From Enterococcus pallens ATCC BAA-351 (lineage in GTDB: Bacteria; Bacillota; Bacilli; Lactobacillales; Enterococcaceae), in assembly GCF_000407485.1 (NCBI RefSeq), contig NZ_ASWD01000002.1, positions 496,001 to 560,000 of the forward strand: a DNA stretch of 64,000 nt, read 5' to 3'. Position numbers and translations under genes: made by a program. This document shows, piece by piece, positions 1-7,000 of the stretch. The first letter of the stretch is position 1. Every line of letters starts with the position of its first letter. The notes under the pieces are model-generated. The model was not told the origin of the DNA. It made no database searches and worked only from the letters and a program-made list of their open reading frames with translations.

Positions 1-135
1 CAGATTGCCAATACAGACTTAGGCTTCGATATAAATATTCCGGTAGTAGATGCTGGGGCAATCCTTTATCGTATTCCGGCTATGGCAGAGCCAGTTTACC
101 AAAATATGGAAGCTGCGATTCAGTCAATCAAATAA
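1..135 (+). CDS. C-terminal end of an unidentified protein, cut by the window edge
   Basis: An open frame runs from base 1 to a TAA at 133-135 and encodes the last 44 residues of a protein, including a segment reading IPVVDAGAILYRIPAM. It lies 33 bp upstream of the PTS IIC gene on the same strand, so it is probably the preceding gene of that operon. I do not recognise the family from this fragment. A PTS IIB subunit or another enzyme of the same sugar pathway is possible, but nothing visible decides it. Confidence 0.6.
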   Translation, partial: QIANTDLGFDINIPVVDAGAILYRIPAMAEPVYQNMEAAIQSIK

Positions 136-168
136 TAATCGGACATTCCATATAGGAGGAAGCCTTAA

Positions 169-1569
169 ATGAGTACTATCATTGATTTAGCTAATGCAAT
201 ATTCCAACCCCTGATCAATTTAGGGGCTGCACCACTAATGACCATCGTATTAACATTGATCGCTTTGTTCTTTAAAGTAAAACCTACTCGTGCTCTAGAA
301 GGCGGGTTAAAACTGGGGATTGCTTTGACGGGTATCGGTGCTATTATTGGGATCTTAACTAGTGCTTTTTCAGATGCCATGGCCGCTTTTGTGGAGCGTA
401 CTGGTATTTCCCTAAATATTACCGACGTTGGCTGGGCACCTTTAGCCACTATTACCTGGGGATCCCCATATACTCTTTATTTTTTACTTATCATGGTTAT
501 CGTTAATGTCGCTATGCTGATCTTGAACAAAACCAACACTTTAGATGTCGACATTTTTGACATCTGGCATCTTTCAATCGTTGGATTATTTGCTATTTAT
601 TGCGGTGCCAACTTATTGATTGCTTCTGCTTTAGTCATTTTTATTGGAATTTTAAAAATTATCAACTCTGATTTAATGAAGCCAACCTTCAATGATTTAT
701 TGAATGCGCCAGACGAAAACCCGATGACTACAACACATATGAACTATATGATGAATCCTATCATCATGGTCTTTGATAAAATTTTTGATAAGCTGTTTCC
801 TTGGTTAGACAAATATGATTTTGATGCTGCCAAGTTAAATAGCAAGATTGGATTTTGGGGATCAAAATTTGCGATTGGCATTTATTTGGGGATTTTTGTT
901 GGTTTACTAGCTGGACAGACACCGACAGAAATTTTCTCACTGGCCTTCACCGCAGCAGTCTGTTTGGAATTGTTCTCTTTGATCGGCGCATGGTTCATAG
1001 CAGCAGTAGAACCGCTATCTCAGGGAATTACCGACTTTGCGAATAAACGCCTGAAAGGCCGTACCATCAATATTGGACTAGATTGGCCTTTTCTTGCAGG
1101 CCGAGCTGAAATTTGGGCAGCTGCCAATGTACTTGCCCCCATCATGCTGTTGGAAGCTATTATTCTACCCGGCAATAAATTATTACCTTTAGGTGGAATT
1201 ATTGCAATGGGAGTTACTCCAGCTCTATTGGTAGTTACTCGCGGAAAACTGATTCGCATGATTATAATTGGTGCCATTGAATTACCCCTTTTCTTATGGT
1301 CAGGAACTTTGATTGCTCCTTTTGTTACCGAAACTGCTAAAAAAGTAGGGGCCTTTCCAGCTGGTTTGAGCGAAAATGCTTTGATTTCACATACAACAAT
1401 GGAAGGACCTATTGAAAAATTCCTAGGTTATCTGGTAGGGAATGCTTCACAGGGCCAAATTGAATTTGTCTTGTATGCTGCTTTGGCCTTAGCCGCTTAT
1501 CTATTAATTTTTATTTGGTACGCAAGAGAAATGAAAAAACGTAATCTGGCCTATGCAAAAGCCAAATAG
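169..1569 (+). CDS. gatC: PTS galactitol-type IIC permease
   Basis: Polytopic membrane protein of 466 residues made of about ten hydrophobic segments. Composition and length fit the EIIC-GAT family, the membrane channel that takes up galactitol or related sugars with phosphorylation by its IIB partner. Motifs seen include the conserved polar loop TTMEGPIEKFLG near residues 409-420. The ATG at 169 follows an AGGAGGAAG Shine-Dalgarno at about 155-163. It appears to be the last gene of an operon entering from the left: a strong terminator follows 4 bp after the stop and a convergent DeoR regulator comes next. The IIA and IIB partners are not seen in the window, so the sugar is not fixed; galactitol is the family default. 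Confidence 0.85.
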   Translation: MSTIIDLANAIFQPLINLGAAPLMTIVLTLIALFFKVKPTRALEGGLKLGIALTGIGAIIGILTSAFSDAMAAFVERTGISLNITDVGWAPLATITWGSPYTLYFLLIMVIVNVAMLILNKTNTLDVDIFDIWHLSIVGLFAIYCGANLLIASALVIFIGILKIINSDLMKPTFNDLLNAPDENPMTTTHMNYMMNPIIMVFDKIFDKLFPWLDKYDFDAAKLNSKIGFWGSKFAIGIYLGIFVGLLAGQTPTEIFSLAFTAAVCLELFSLIGAWFIAAVEPLSQGITDFANKRLKGRTINIGLDWPFLAGRAEIWAAANVLAPIMLLEAIILPGNKLLPLGGIIAMGVTPALLVVTRGKLIRMIIIGAIELPLFLWSGTLIAPFVTETAKKVGAFPAGLSENALISHTTMEGPIEKFLGYLVGNASQGQIEFVLYAALALAAYLLIFIWYAREMKKRNLAYAKAK

Positions 1570-1572
1570 TTA

Positions 1573-1617
1573 CACAAAAGGATACAGGGCATGTCTCATG
1601 CCTGTATCCTTTTTGTG
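1573..1617. terminator. Bidirectional terminator between gatC and deoR-type gene
   Basis: A near-perfect inverted repeat has arms at 1573-1593 and 1597-1617 around a 3-nt loop. It is A-rich on one side and T-rich on the other, and sits between convergent genes, so it can serve both. Confidence 0.85.
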
Positions 1618-1626
1618 ACGAAAGTA

Positions 1627-2379
1627 TTATGCCAAAATAACCTCGTCTTTTTCAATTCGTGTATAGCTTTCATTCGCATCCTGGTTAGTGATAACAGCTG
1701 TTACATCTTTTAAATGGTAGTAAGAATAAAAATCCTTTTGACCAACCTTTGTGCTGTCCAGTAAAAGATATTTTTCCACCGAGTTATCTAGAGCAATTGT
1801 CTGTGTTTGCCCTTCTTCAAAGGTCGAGGTCATAATGTCCTGTTCATTTAACGCATTACAGCTGAAAAAAGCTTTATGAAAATGCATATCCATTAAATTT
1901 TTATTAGTAAGCTCTCCAAAAAAAGCCTGCGTGGTATCACGCATCTCTCCTCCCAACAAATAAACTTTGCGTTGTTCGCTAGTTTGTTTTATCTTTTGAA
2001 AGATTGGAAGACAGTTGGTAACAATTCGAATCGATTGCCTAGTAATCAGCTCCGCCAATAGTTCAATCGTTGTTCCTGGTCCCAGAAAAATGGTCTCATT
2101 ATCTTGAATGAGTTGGACTGCCTGTCGAGCAATCGCTTGCTTCTCCTGAATGTTCATAATTTGCTTTTCTCGATGGGAGAGTTCATGACTGCGAATAAAG
2201 TCCTTCAGTCGTGCACCACCGTGGACTCGTTCCAACAGTCCTTGGCCTTCCAGCTCACCCAAGTCGCGTCGGGCAGTCATATCAGAAATATTCAGCTGCT
2301 TAATCAGGTCGCTTACCTTAACCGTTCCGCTGATTTGGAGCAAGTCCATAATCGCTTTATGCCTTTCATCTTTTAACAA
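1627..2379 (-). CDS. DeoR-family transcriptional regulator
   Basis: DNA-binding regulator of sugar metabolism. Residues 1-58 form the DeoR winged helix (MLKDERHKAIMDLLQ at the start, DMTARRDLGELEGQG recognition helix, RVHGGA hinge). Residues 75-235 form the DeoRC sugar-phosphate sensor with GPGTTIELLAE. I place the start at a TTG at 2379: the only good Shine-Dalgarno (AAGGTGAGG) lies nine bases before it and overlaps the further-upstream GTG at 2394, and the product then begins MLKDER as is usual for the family. It is convergent with the galactitol-type PTS gene and probably controls that operon, which is inference from position. Confidence 0.88.
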   Translation of the reverse strand: MLKDERHKAIMDLLQISGTVKVSDLIKQLNISDMTARRDLGELEGQGLLERVHGGARLKDFIRSHELSHREKQIMNIQEKQAIARQAVQLIQDNETIFLGPGTTIELLAELITRQSIRIVTNCLPIFQKIKQTSEQRKVYLLGGEMRDTTQAFFGELTNKNLMDMHFHKAFFSCNALNEQDIMTSTFEEGQTQTIALDNSVEKYLLLDSTKVGQKDFYSYYHLKDVTAVITNQDANESYTRIEKDEVILA

Positions 2380-2553
2380 TAGTCCATCCCTCACCTTGTT
2401 TAATTGTGTTTCTTTTCTTCTATAATAACAGGTATTTACGATTTAAACATCATGAGTTCATCACAGGTTTAAATCGCTAGAACCATACTTCTCATTTTTA
2501 CTAAAAAGGTATACAATGAAGCGAACTTTCTTCTATAGAAATGAGGTGCTATT

Positions 2554-3462
2554 ATGCTGACAAAACAAACATTTAACCATAATCAAAATACTTGGATCAA
2601 CCTGACCACTGAAAGTAAAGAGGAAGTTGCTCAACTTTACAGCGAACACAAAATCGATCAAGAGGTTGTCGAATACTCCCTAGATAAAAATGAACGAGCC
2701 CATTTGGATTTTGACAAGGCCGCTCAAACCTTCGTCCTAATCTACAATGTTCCCAATCGTTTAAAAATTGACAACCATTACGAGACAATTCCTATGACCT
2801 TTATTGTCAAAGATCGTTTACTTATAACGATCACAAATAGGAGAAACCAATATTTGTTCTTTGAAATGCAAAATTATTTGGAGAAGTTTCCGAATGTCTC
2901 GATTTTCCAATTCCTGTTTAGCAGTCTCTTCTTAATTAGTGATGCCTTTTTTCCTTTCGTTGAAGAGATGAATCAGGATCGAACCAAGGTCAGCAGTAAA
3001 TTGAAGGAGAAAACCACTAAACGCAACCTATTGGAATTGTCCGATTTAGAAACGGGAATTGTCTTTTTCATTTCTGCTTCTAAACAGAATGTTGTCCTGT
3101 TGGAACAAATTAAAGCACACACTGTTTATAAACAGCTAAGCGATCCGGAAAAAGAAGAGCTGGAAGATGCGATGATTGAAGCGAAACAATTAGTCGAAAT
3201 GACCAAGCTATCCTCTGAAATCCTTCAGCAGTTATCCAGCACCTATAATAATGTTTTGAATAATAACCTAAATGATACGATGCGCATTCTAACCGTTCTT
3301 TCTGTTTTATTGACTATCCCAACCATAATTACTGGCTTTTTTGGTATGAACATGCCTTTGCCTTTGGAACATAATGCTTCTGGTTGGGTAATTACGATAG
3401 TAATCAGTACAGTTCTTTGGTTTGGCCTCTCACTGATTTTTAGAAAATTACTAAAGCGATAA
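2554..3462 (+). CDS. CorA-family Mg2+/divalent cation transporter
   Basis: 302-residue CorA-type channel subunit. Residues 1-240 are the cytoplasmic alpha/beta funnel with long helices. Two C-terminal membrane segments (about 245-264 and 278-297) flank the signature GMN at 264-266, and the protein ends in the usual basic tail KLLKR. In the family a pentamer imports Mg2+ (sometimes Co2+ or Ni2+) down the membrane potential. The ATG at 2554 has a GAGGTG Shine-Dalgarno. The gene stands alone with its own terminator. No Mg2+ riboswitch is seen in front of this transporter, in contrast to the SEDS operon at 28.2-30.8 kb. Confidence 0.9.
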   Translation: MLTKQTFNHNQNTWINLTTESKEEVAQLYSEHKIDQEVVEYSLDKNERAHLDFDKAAQTFVLIYNVPNRLKIDNHYETIPMTFIVKDRLLITITNRRNQYLFFEMQNYLEKFPNVSIFQFLFSSLFLISDAFFPFVEEMNQDRTKVSSKLKEKTTKRNLLELSDLETGIVFFISASKQNVVLLEQIKAHTVYKQLSDPEKEELEDAMIEAKQLVEMTKLSSEILQQLSSTYNNVLNNNLNDTMRILTVLSVLLTIPTIITGFFGMNMPLPLEHNASGWVITIVISTVLWFGLSLIFRKLLKR

Positions 3463-3507
3463 CGAAAACCGACTAGCCTTCTCTGGAGAGAAACTAGTCG
3501 GTTTTCG
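3463..3507 (+). terminator. Terminator after the CorA-like gene
   Basis: Perfect 14-bp stem with arms at 3463-3476 and 3494-3507 and a 17-nt loop, beginning immediately after the CorA stop codon. The 3' arm itself ends in a T run. Confidence 0.85.
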
Positions 3508-4019
3508 CATACGTTGGATTATGTATAAATTTAGTCGAAATGAATAAACTCAGGATATTTAAACTGATCAAAATGACTATTCTCATTTTAAAGCCAGATG
3601 CTCCTAACAAGACCATGTAATTTTATAATTTATTGCAGCAGTACCTTCTGTAAAAAAGATAAAAATGAATCCTCTTACTTTTTTTCAGTTGTTCTCTTTT
3701 TAAGCAAAAAAAAGCAAAAAAATCGTTTAAATCAGTTTTTTCGATTCTTAAGAATTTTTTGATTGTATTTTAGCTTATTAATTTCATCTGTTATCAGCAA
3801 ATTACTCAATCTAATATAAAACACTATTAAGACAGCTCTTTATAACAATTTCCACTTGCTATTATAAATGAAATCCGTTCTTTTATTATACATTACAAAT
3901 TAAAATCAGTATCTTTTAGACGTTTCTTTAATTCAAAAATTTCACAAACGATTAAATTTCCTGTAACTTAGTATGTGTAAGATATGTCTCGTTATTTATA
4001 TAATCTTTTTTTATTTCTA
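3508..4019. other. AT-rich intergenic stretch, no gene seen
   Basis: About 510 bp of very AT-rich sequence with only very short open frames and no Shine-Dalgarno-linked start. It must contain the spx promoter. The best -10 match is TATAAT at 3999-4004, about 33 bp before the spx start, but the -35 match is poor. I see no structured RNA. Confidence 0.5.
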
Positions 4020-4036
4020 GAAAGGCAGGATGTTAA

Positions 4037-4462
4037 ATGATTAAATTGTATATTTCTCCAAGTTGTACTTCATGTCGAAAGGCGCGAGCATGGCTAAAAG
4101 AAAAAGGGTTGGAATTTGAAGAACGAAATATTTTCTCGGATCCATTGAATTCAGATGAAATCAGAGAGATTCTATCATTAACTGAACTTGGTACAGAAGA
4201 AATTATTTCTACACGATCAAAAATCTATGAAAAATTGAACATAGATTTTGATAAATTATCTACAAATGAATTGATTGCATTGATTGAAAAATACCCAGGT
4301 CTGCTGCGTCGACCAATTATTTTGGATTCTTTACGATTGCAGGTAGGCTACAATGAGGATGAAATTCATCAATTCATTCCCAGAGAAATCCGTCGTACCG
4401 CAGCCAAGGAAATGGCTAGAATGCTGGTATTTATGGAATTAGAGAAGAAAAGTTTAGCTTAA
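4037..4462 (+). CDS. spx: Spx/ArsC-family stress regulator
   Basis: 141-residue thioredoxin-fold protein of the Spx group. It has the redox switch CTSC at C10 and C13, the segment [10 protein letters not shown], and LLRRPIILD with the arginine typical of Spx proteins that touch the RNA-polymerase alpha C-terminal domain. Family members bind RNA polymerase to redirect transcription during thiol-oxidative stress and are normally held low by ClpXP. Start at ATG 4037 after AAAGGCAGG; an overlapping ATG at 4030 stops after four codons. Compared with typical Spx (about 131-135 residues), the tail is slightly longer and ends ELEKKSLA. It sits next to ahpCF, which fits an oxidative-stress neighbourhood. 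It could be a paralogue rather than the main Spx. Confidence 0.9.
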   Translation: MIKLYISPSCTSCRKARAWLKEKGLEFEERNIFSDPLNSDEIREILSLTELGTEEIISTRSKIYEKLNIDFDKLSTNELIALIEKYPGLLRRPIILDSLRLQVGYNEDEIHQFIPREIRRTAAKEMARMLVFMELEKKSLA

Positions 4463-4492
4463 TCAATCCCTATTTTTAAACCTATTATCCCT

Positions 4493-4532
4493 CAACACAA
4501 AAAAGCTGCAGAGTTGCAGCTTTTTTGTGTTG
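4493..4532. terminator. Bidirectional terminator between spx and ahpF
   Basis: Perfect 18-bp stem, arms at 4493-4510 and 4515-4532, four-base loop GAGT. A run of six T follows the GC-rich part in either direction, which suits the convergent spx and ahpF genes. Confidence 0.93.
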
Positions 4533-4544
4533 ATTTATTTAATA

Positions 4545-6089
4545 CTATGCTTCTGGAAACTCATTTCTGATCGTGTAATCAAAGGCTCCTAAAGCGGCTG
4601 TTGCACCAGATCCCATGGAAATGATGATTTGTTTATAGGCGCTGTCTGTGCAGTCGCCGGCCGCAAAGACTCCCTCAACATTGGTTGCTCCATGCTTATC
4701 AACCGGAATTTCTCCTCGTTCAGTTAACGCAACAGAGCCTTGCAGCCATTCGGTATTCGGCATTAAGCCAATTAGGATGAAGACACCTTCAACATCTAAG
4801 GTATGCTCTTCGTTGGTTACTCGATCTGTATAAGTAATGGCTTCCACATGGCTTGAACCAGTAATTTCTTTGGTTGCAGCATTAGTGATTACGGTCACGT
4901 TATCCAGCTGATACAGTTTATCCTGTAGGACTTGATCGGCCTTTAATTCAGGCAAGAATTCTAAAACATAGACATGCTTGGATAAACCAGCTAAATCAAT
5001 TGCGGCTTCAATTCCAGAGTTGCCGCCACCCACAACCGCCACGTCTTTGCCTTTAAACAATGGACCGTCACAGTGTGGACAATAAGCAATTCCTTTATTC
5101 TTGAACTCTTTTTCGCCAGGAACATTAATTGCACGCCAGCGAGCACCGGTAGCCAAGATGGCTGTCTTCGACTTCAATTGTGCGCCATTTTCCAGCTCTA
5201 CTTCGATCCATTCATTTTTGCGGATAGATTTTGCACGCTGGCCTTTCATGATATCAACACCATATTGATTTACATGTTCTTCAACCTGACGCATCAACTG
5301 AGGACCTTCAACATATGGAGTCCCAATGACGTTTTCGATTCCTAAGGTTTCAAGTACTTGACCGCCAAAGGTTTCAACCACCATTCCTGTTTTGATCCCT
5401 TTTCGAGCAGCATAAATGGCTGAGCTGGCTCCGGCAGGTCCGCCACCGATAACTAGTACATCAAACGGTTCCTTCTCAGCAAATTCTTCTGCTCCTAGAG
5501 GGCCTGCAACTTTTTCAATCAATTGCTCAATTGTTGTACGACCGCTGCTAAACTCTTCTCCATTTAAGAAGACTGTTGGAACAGCCAGAACTTCCTTGGC
5601 ATCTACTTCTGCCTGATACATGCCGCCTTCGATCATGGTGTGGGAAATCTTAGGATTTAACACAGACATAATGTTCAGCGCTTGAACCACGTCTGGACAG
5701 TTATGACAGGTTAAGCTGACATAGGTTTCAAAGTGCAGATCTTTGTCGATGGCTTTGATTTGAGCCGCTACCTTGTCTTCAATTTTTGGTGCTCGGCCGC
5801 TTACTTGAAGTAAAGCCAGAATGAAGGAGGTGAACTCGTGTCCCATTGGTAGTCCAGCAAAAGCGATCCCGCTTTTTTCCGTACTAGAAGGGTTAATTTC
5901 AAAGCTTGGTGTGCGAGATAAAGCTGCTTTTTCGACAGTAATACGAGGAGTCATTTCTGCTACTTCATTTAAGAATTCCGCAACTTTTTTCGAATTTTCG
6001 TCCTCTGCTACACTGGCGGTGAAAACCACATCAGATTCCAACAGTTCAAGGTATTGCTTTAGCTGTGCTTTTGTCTCATTATCTAACAT
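4545..6089 (-). CDS. ahpF: Alkyl hydroperoxide reductase subunit F (NADH:peroxiredoxin reductase)
   Basis: 514-residue flavoprotein that passes electrons from NADH through FAD and two disulfides to AhpC. Residues 1-200 are the tandem thioredoxin-like N-terminal domain with CHNC (C128, C131). The FAD Rossmann motif GGGPAG is at 215-220, the redox CPHC at 337-340, and the NADH-binding GGGNSG at 354-359. Length matches AhpF, not plain thioredoxin reductase, which lacks the N-terminal domain. It lies 10 bp downstream of ahpC on the same strand, so the two form an operon driven from the promoter and PerR box upstream of ahpC. Confidence 0.96.
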   Translation of the reverse strand: MLDNETKAQLKQYLELLESDVVFTASVAEDENSKKVAEFLNEVAEMTPRITVEKAALSRTPSFEINPSSTEKSGIAFAGLPMGHEFTSFILALLQVSGRAPKIEDKVAAQIKAIDKDLHFETYVSLTCHNCPDVVQALNIMSVLNPKISHTMIEGGMYQAEVDAKEVLAVPTVFLNGEEFSSGRTTIEQLIEKVAGPLGAEEFAEKEPFDVLVIGGGPAGASSAIYAARKGIKTGMVVETFGGQVLETLGIENVIGTPYVEGPQLMRQVEEHVNQYGVDIMKGQRAKSIRKNEWIEVELENGAQLKSKTAILATGARWRAINVPGEKEFKNKGIAYCPHCDGPLFKGKDVAVVGGGNSGIEAAIDLAGLSKHVYVLEFLPELKADQVLQDKLYQLDNVTVITNAATKEITGSSHVEAITYTDRVTNEEHTLDVEGVFILIGLMPNTEWLQGSVALTERGEIPVDKHGATNVEGVFAAGDCTDSAYKQIIISMGSGATAALGAFDYTIRNEFPEA

Positions 6090-6099
6090 TGTGCGCTCC

Positions 6100-6663
6100 T
6101 TAAATTTTTCCGACTAGGTCAAAACTTGGTTTCAATGTTTCGCCGTCTTCTTTCCATTTCGCAGGACAAACTTCACCTGGATGTGTGCGTACATATTGCG
6201 CAGCACGAATTTTATCTACCAAAATGCTGGCGTCACGGCCAATACCGTCTGCATTAATTTCCATTGCTTGAACCACACCATCTGGATCAATGATGAAGGT
6301 ACCGCGCTGTGCCAAACCTGATTCTTCATCCAACACATCAAAAATACGTGAAATATGATGAGAAGGATCACCAATCATGGTGTATTCGATTTTGCCAATC
6401 GCATCAGAGGTATCATGCCAAGCCTTGTGAGTGAAATGAGTATCCGTTGAGCAAGAGTAAACTTCCACGCCTAATTCCTTCAGTTTTGCATATTGCTCCT
6501 GCAAATCCTCTAATTCTGTTGGGCATACAAAGGTAAAATCAGCTGGATAAAAACATAATACATTCCATTTGCCAGCAAAAGTTTCTTGAGAAACCTCTAC
6601 AAATTCTCCTTGATGATATGCTTGCGCTTGAAACTCTTCTACTTGTTTTCCAATTAATGACAT
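6100..6663 (-). CDS. ahpC: Alkyl hydroperoxide reductase subunit C (typical 2-Cys peroxiredoxin)
   Basis: 187-residue peroxiredoxin that reduces H2O2 and organic hydroperoxides. The peroxidatic cysteine is C47 in FTFVCPTE and the resolving cysteine is C166 in EVCPAKW, the AhpC spacing. Start ATG 6663 is preceded by GGAGGG. First gene of the ahpC-ahpF operon. Upstream, a -10 box overlaps a perfect PerR operator, so peroxide induction through PerR is expected. Confidence 0.97.
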   Translation of the reverse strand: MSLIGKQVEEFQAQAYHQGEFVEVSQETFAGKWNVLCFYPADFTFVCPTELEDLQEQYAKLKELGVEVYSCSTDTHFTHKAWHDTSDAIGKIEYTMIGDPSHHISRIFDVLDEESGLAQRGTFIIDPDGVVQAMEINADGIGRDASILVDKIRAAQYVRTHPGEVCPAKWKEDGETLKPSFDLVGKI

Positions 6664-6688
6664 GGGTAAATCCCTCCTGTTTGATAAT

Positions 6689-6703
6689 GAGAATATGATT
6701 CTC
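6689..6703. promoter_or_regulatory. Short dyad in the ahpC leader
   Basis: GAGAAT-ATG-ATTCTC is a perfect 6-bp inverted repeat around three bases, located between the PerR-controlled promoter and ahpC. It resembles metalloregulator half-sites but has a 3-bp centre, unlike the 7-1-7 PerR/Fur form. Function not established. Confidence 0.3.
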
Positions 6704-6761
6704 TAATTGAAAAAGCTGGAGTGAAAAAATCTGAAAACTTCCATCCATGCTTCTCCTTAAT

Positions 6762-6799
6762 TTATAATCATTATAAACAGAAGTTCATTCTATTGTAAA
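6762..6799 (-). promoter_or_regulatory. ahpC promoter with PerR box
   Basis: The minus strand carries TTTACA (6799-6794), an 18-bp spacer and TATAAT (6775-6770). The 15-bp sequence TTATAATCATTATAA at 6762-6776 is an exact match to the PerR consensus TTATAATNATTATAA and covers the -10 element, the arrangement expected for peroxide-relieved repression. Confidence 0.88.
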
Positions 6800-6922
6800 C
6801 ACTTTTTTGCATTTTTTTGACAAAAATCTGATTTGAGAACAGATTTCACCGTCTTTAATCGACTAGCTGCTGAGTTTCATCTGAAATAATATTTTGCAGG
6901 CCATTCAATCAACGTACCTTTT

Positions 6923-6977
6923 AAGAAAAAAATTCGGAAGACCTGCATTCCTCCTAAGAGTGAATGCAAATCCTCCG
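6923..6977 (-). terminator. Terminator after the permuted GH3 gene
   Basis: Arms 6935-6950 and 6962-6977 form a 16-bp stem when G-U pairs are allowed, followed on the minus strand by a T-rich tract (complement of 6923-6934). It lies about 24 bp beyond the stop at 7001. Confidence 0.8.
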
Positions 6978-7000
6978 ATAACTTCTTTTTCTAATTCAAT

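Noticed and set aside
3508-4019. A small RNA or leader element upstream of spx
   Set aside because: The stretch is AT-rich with no stable GC-containing hairpin and no match to a known RNA family that I can recall.
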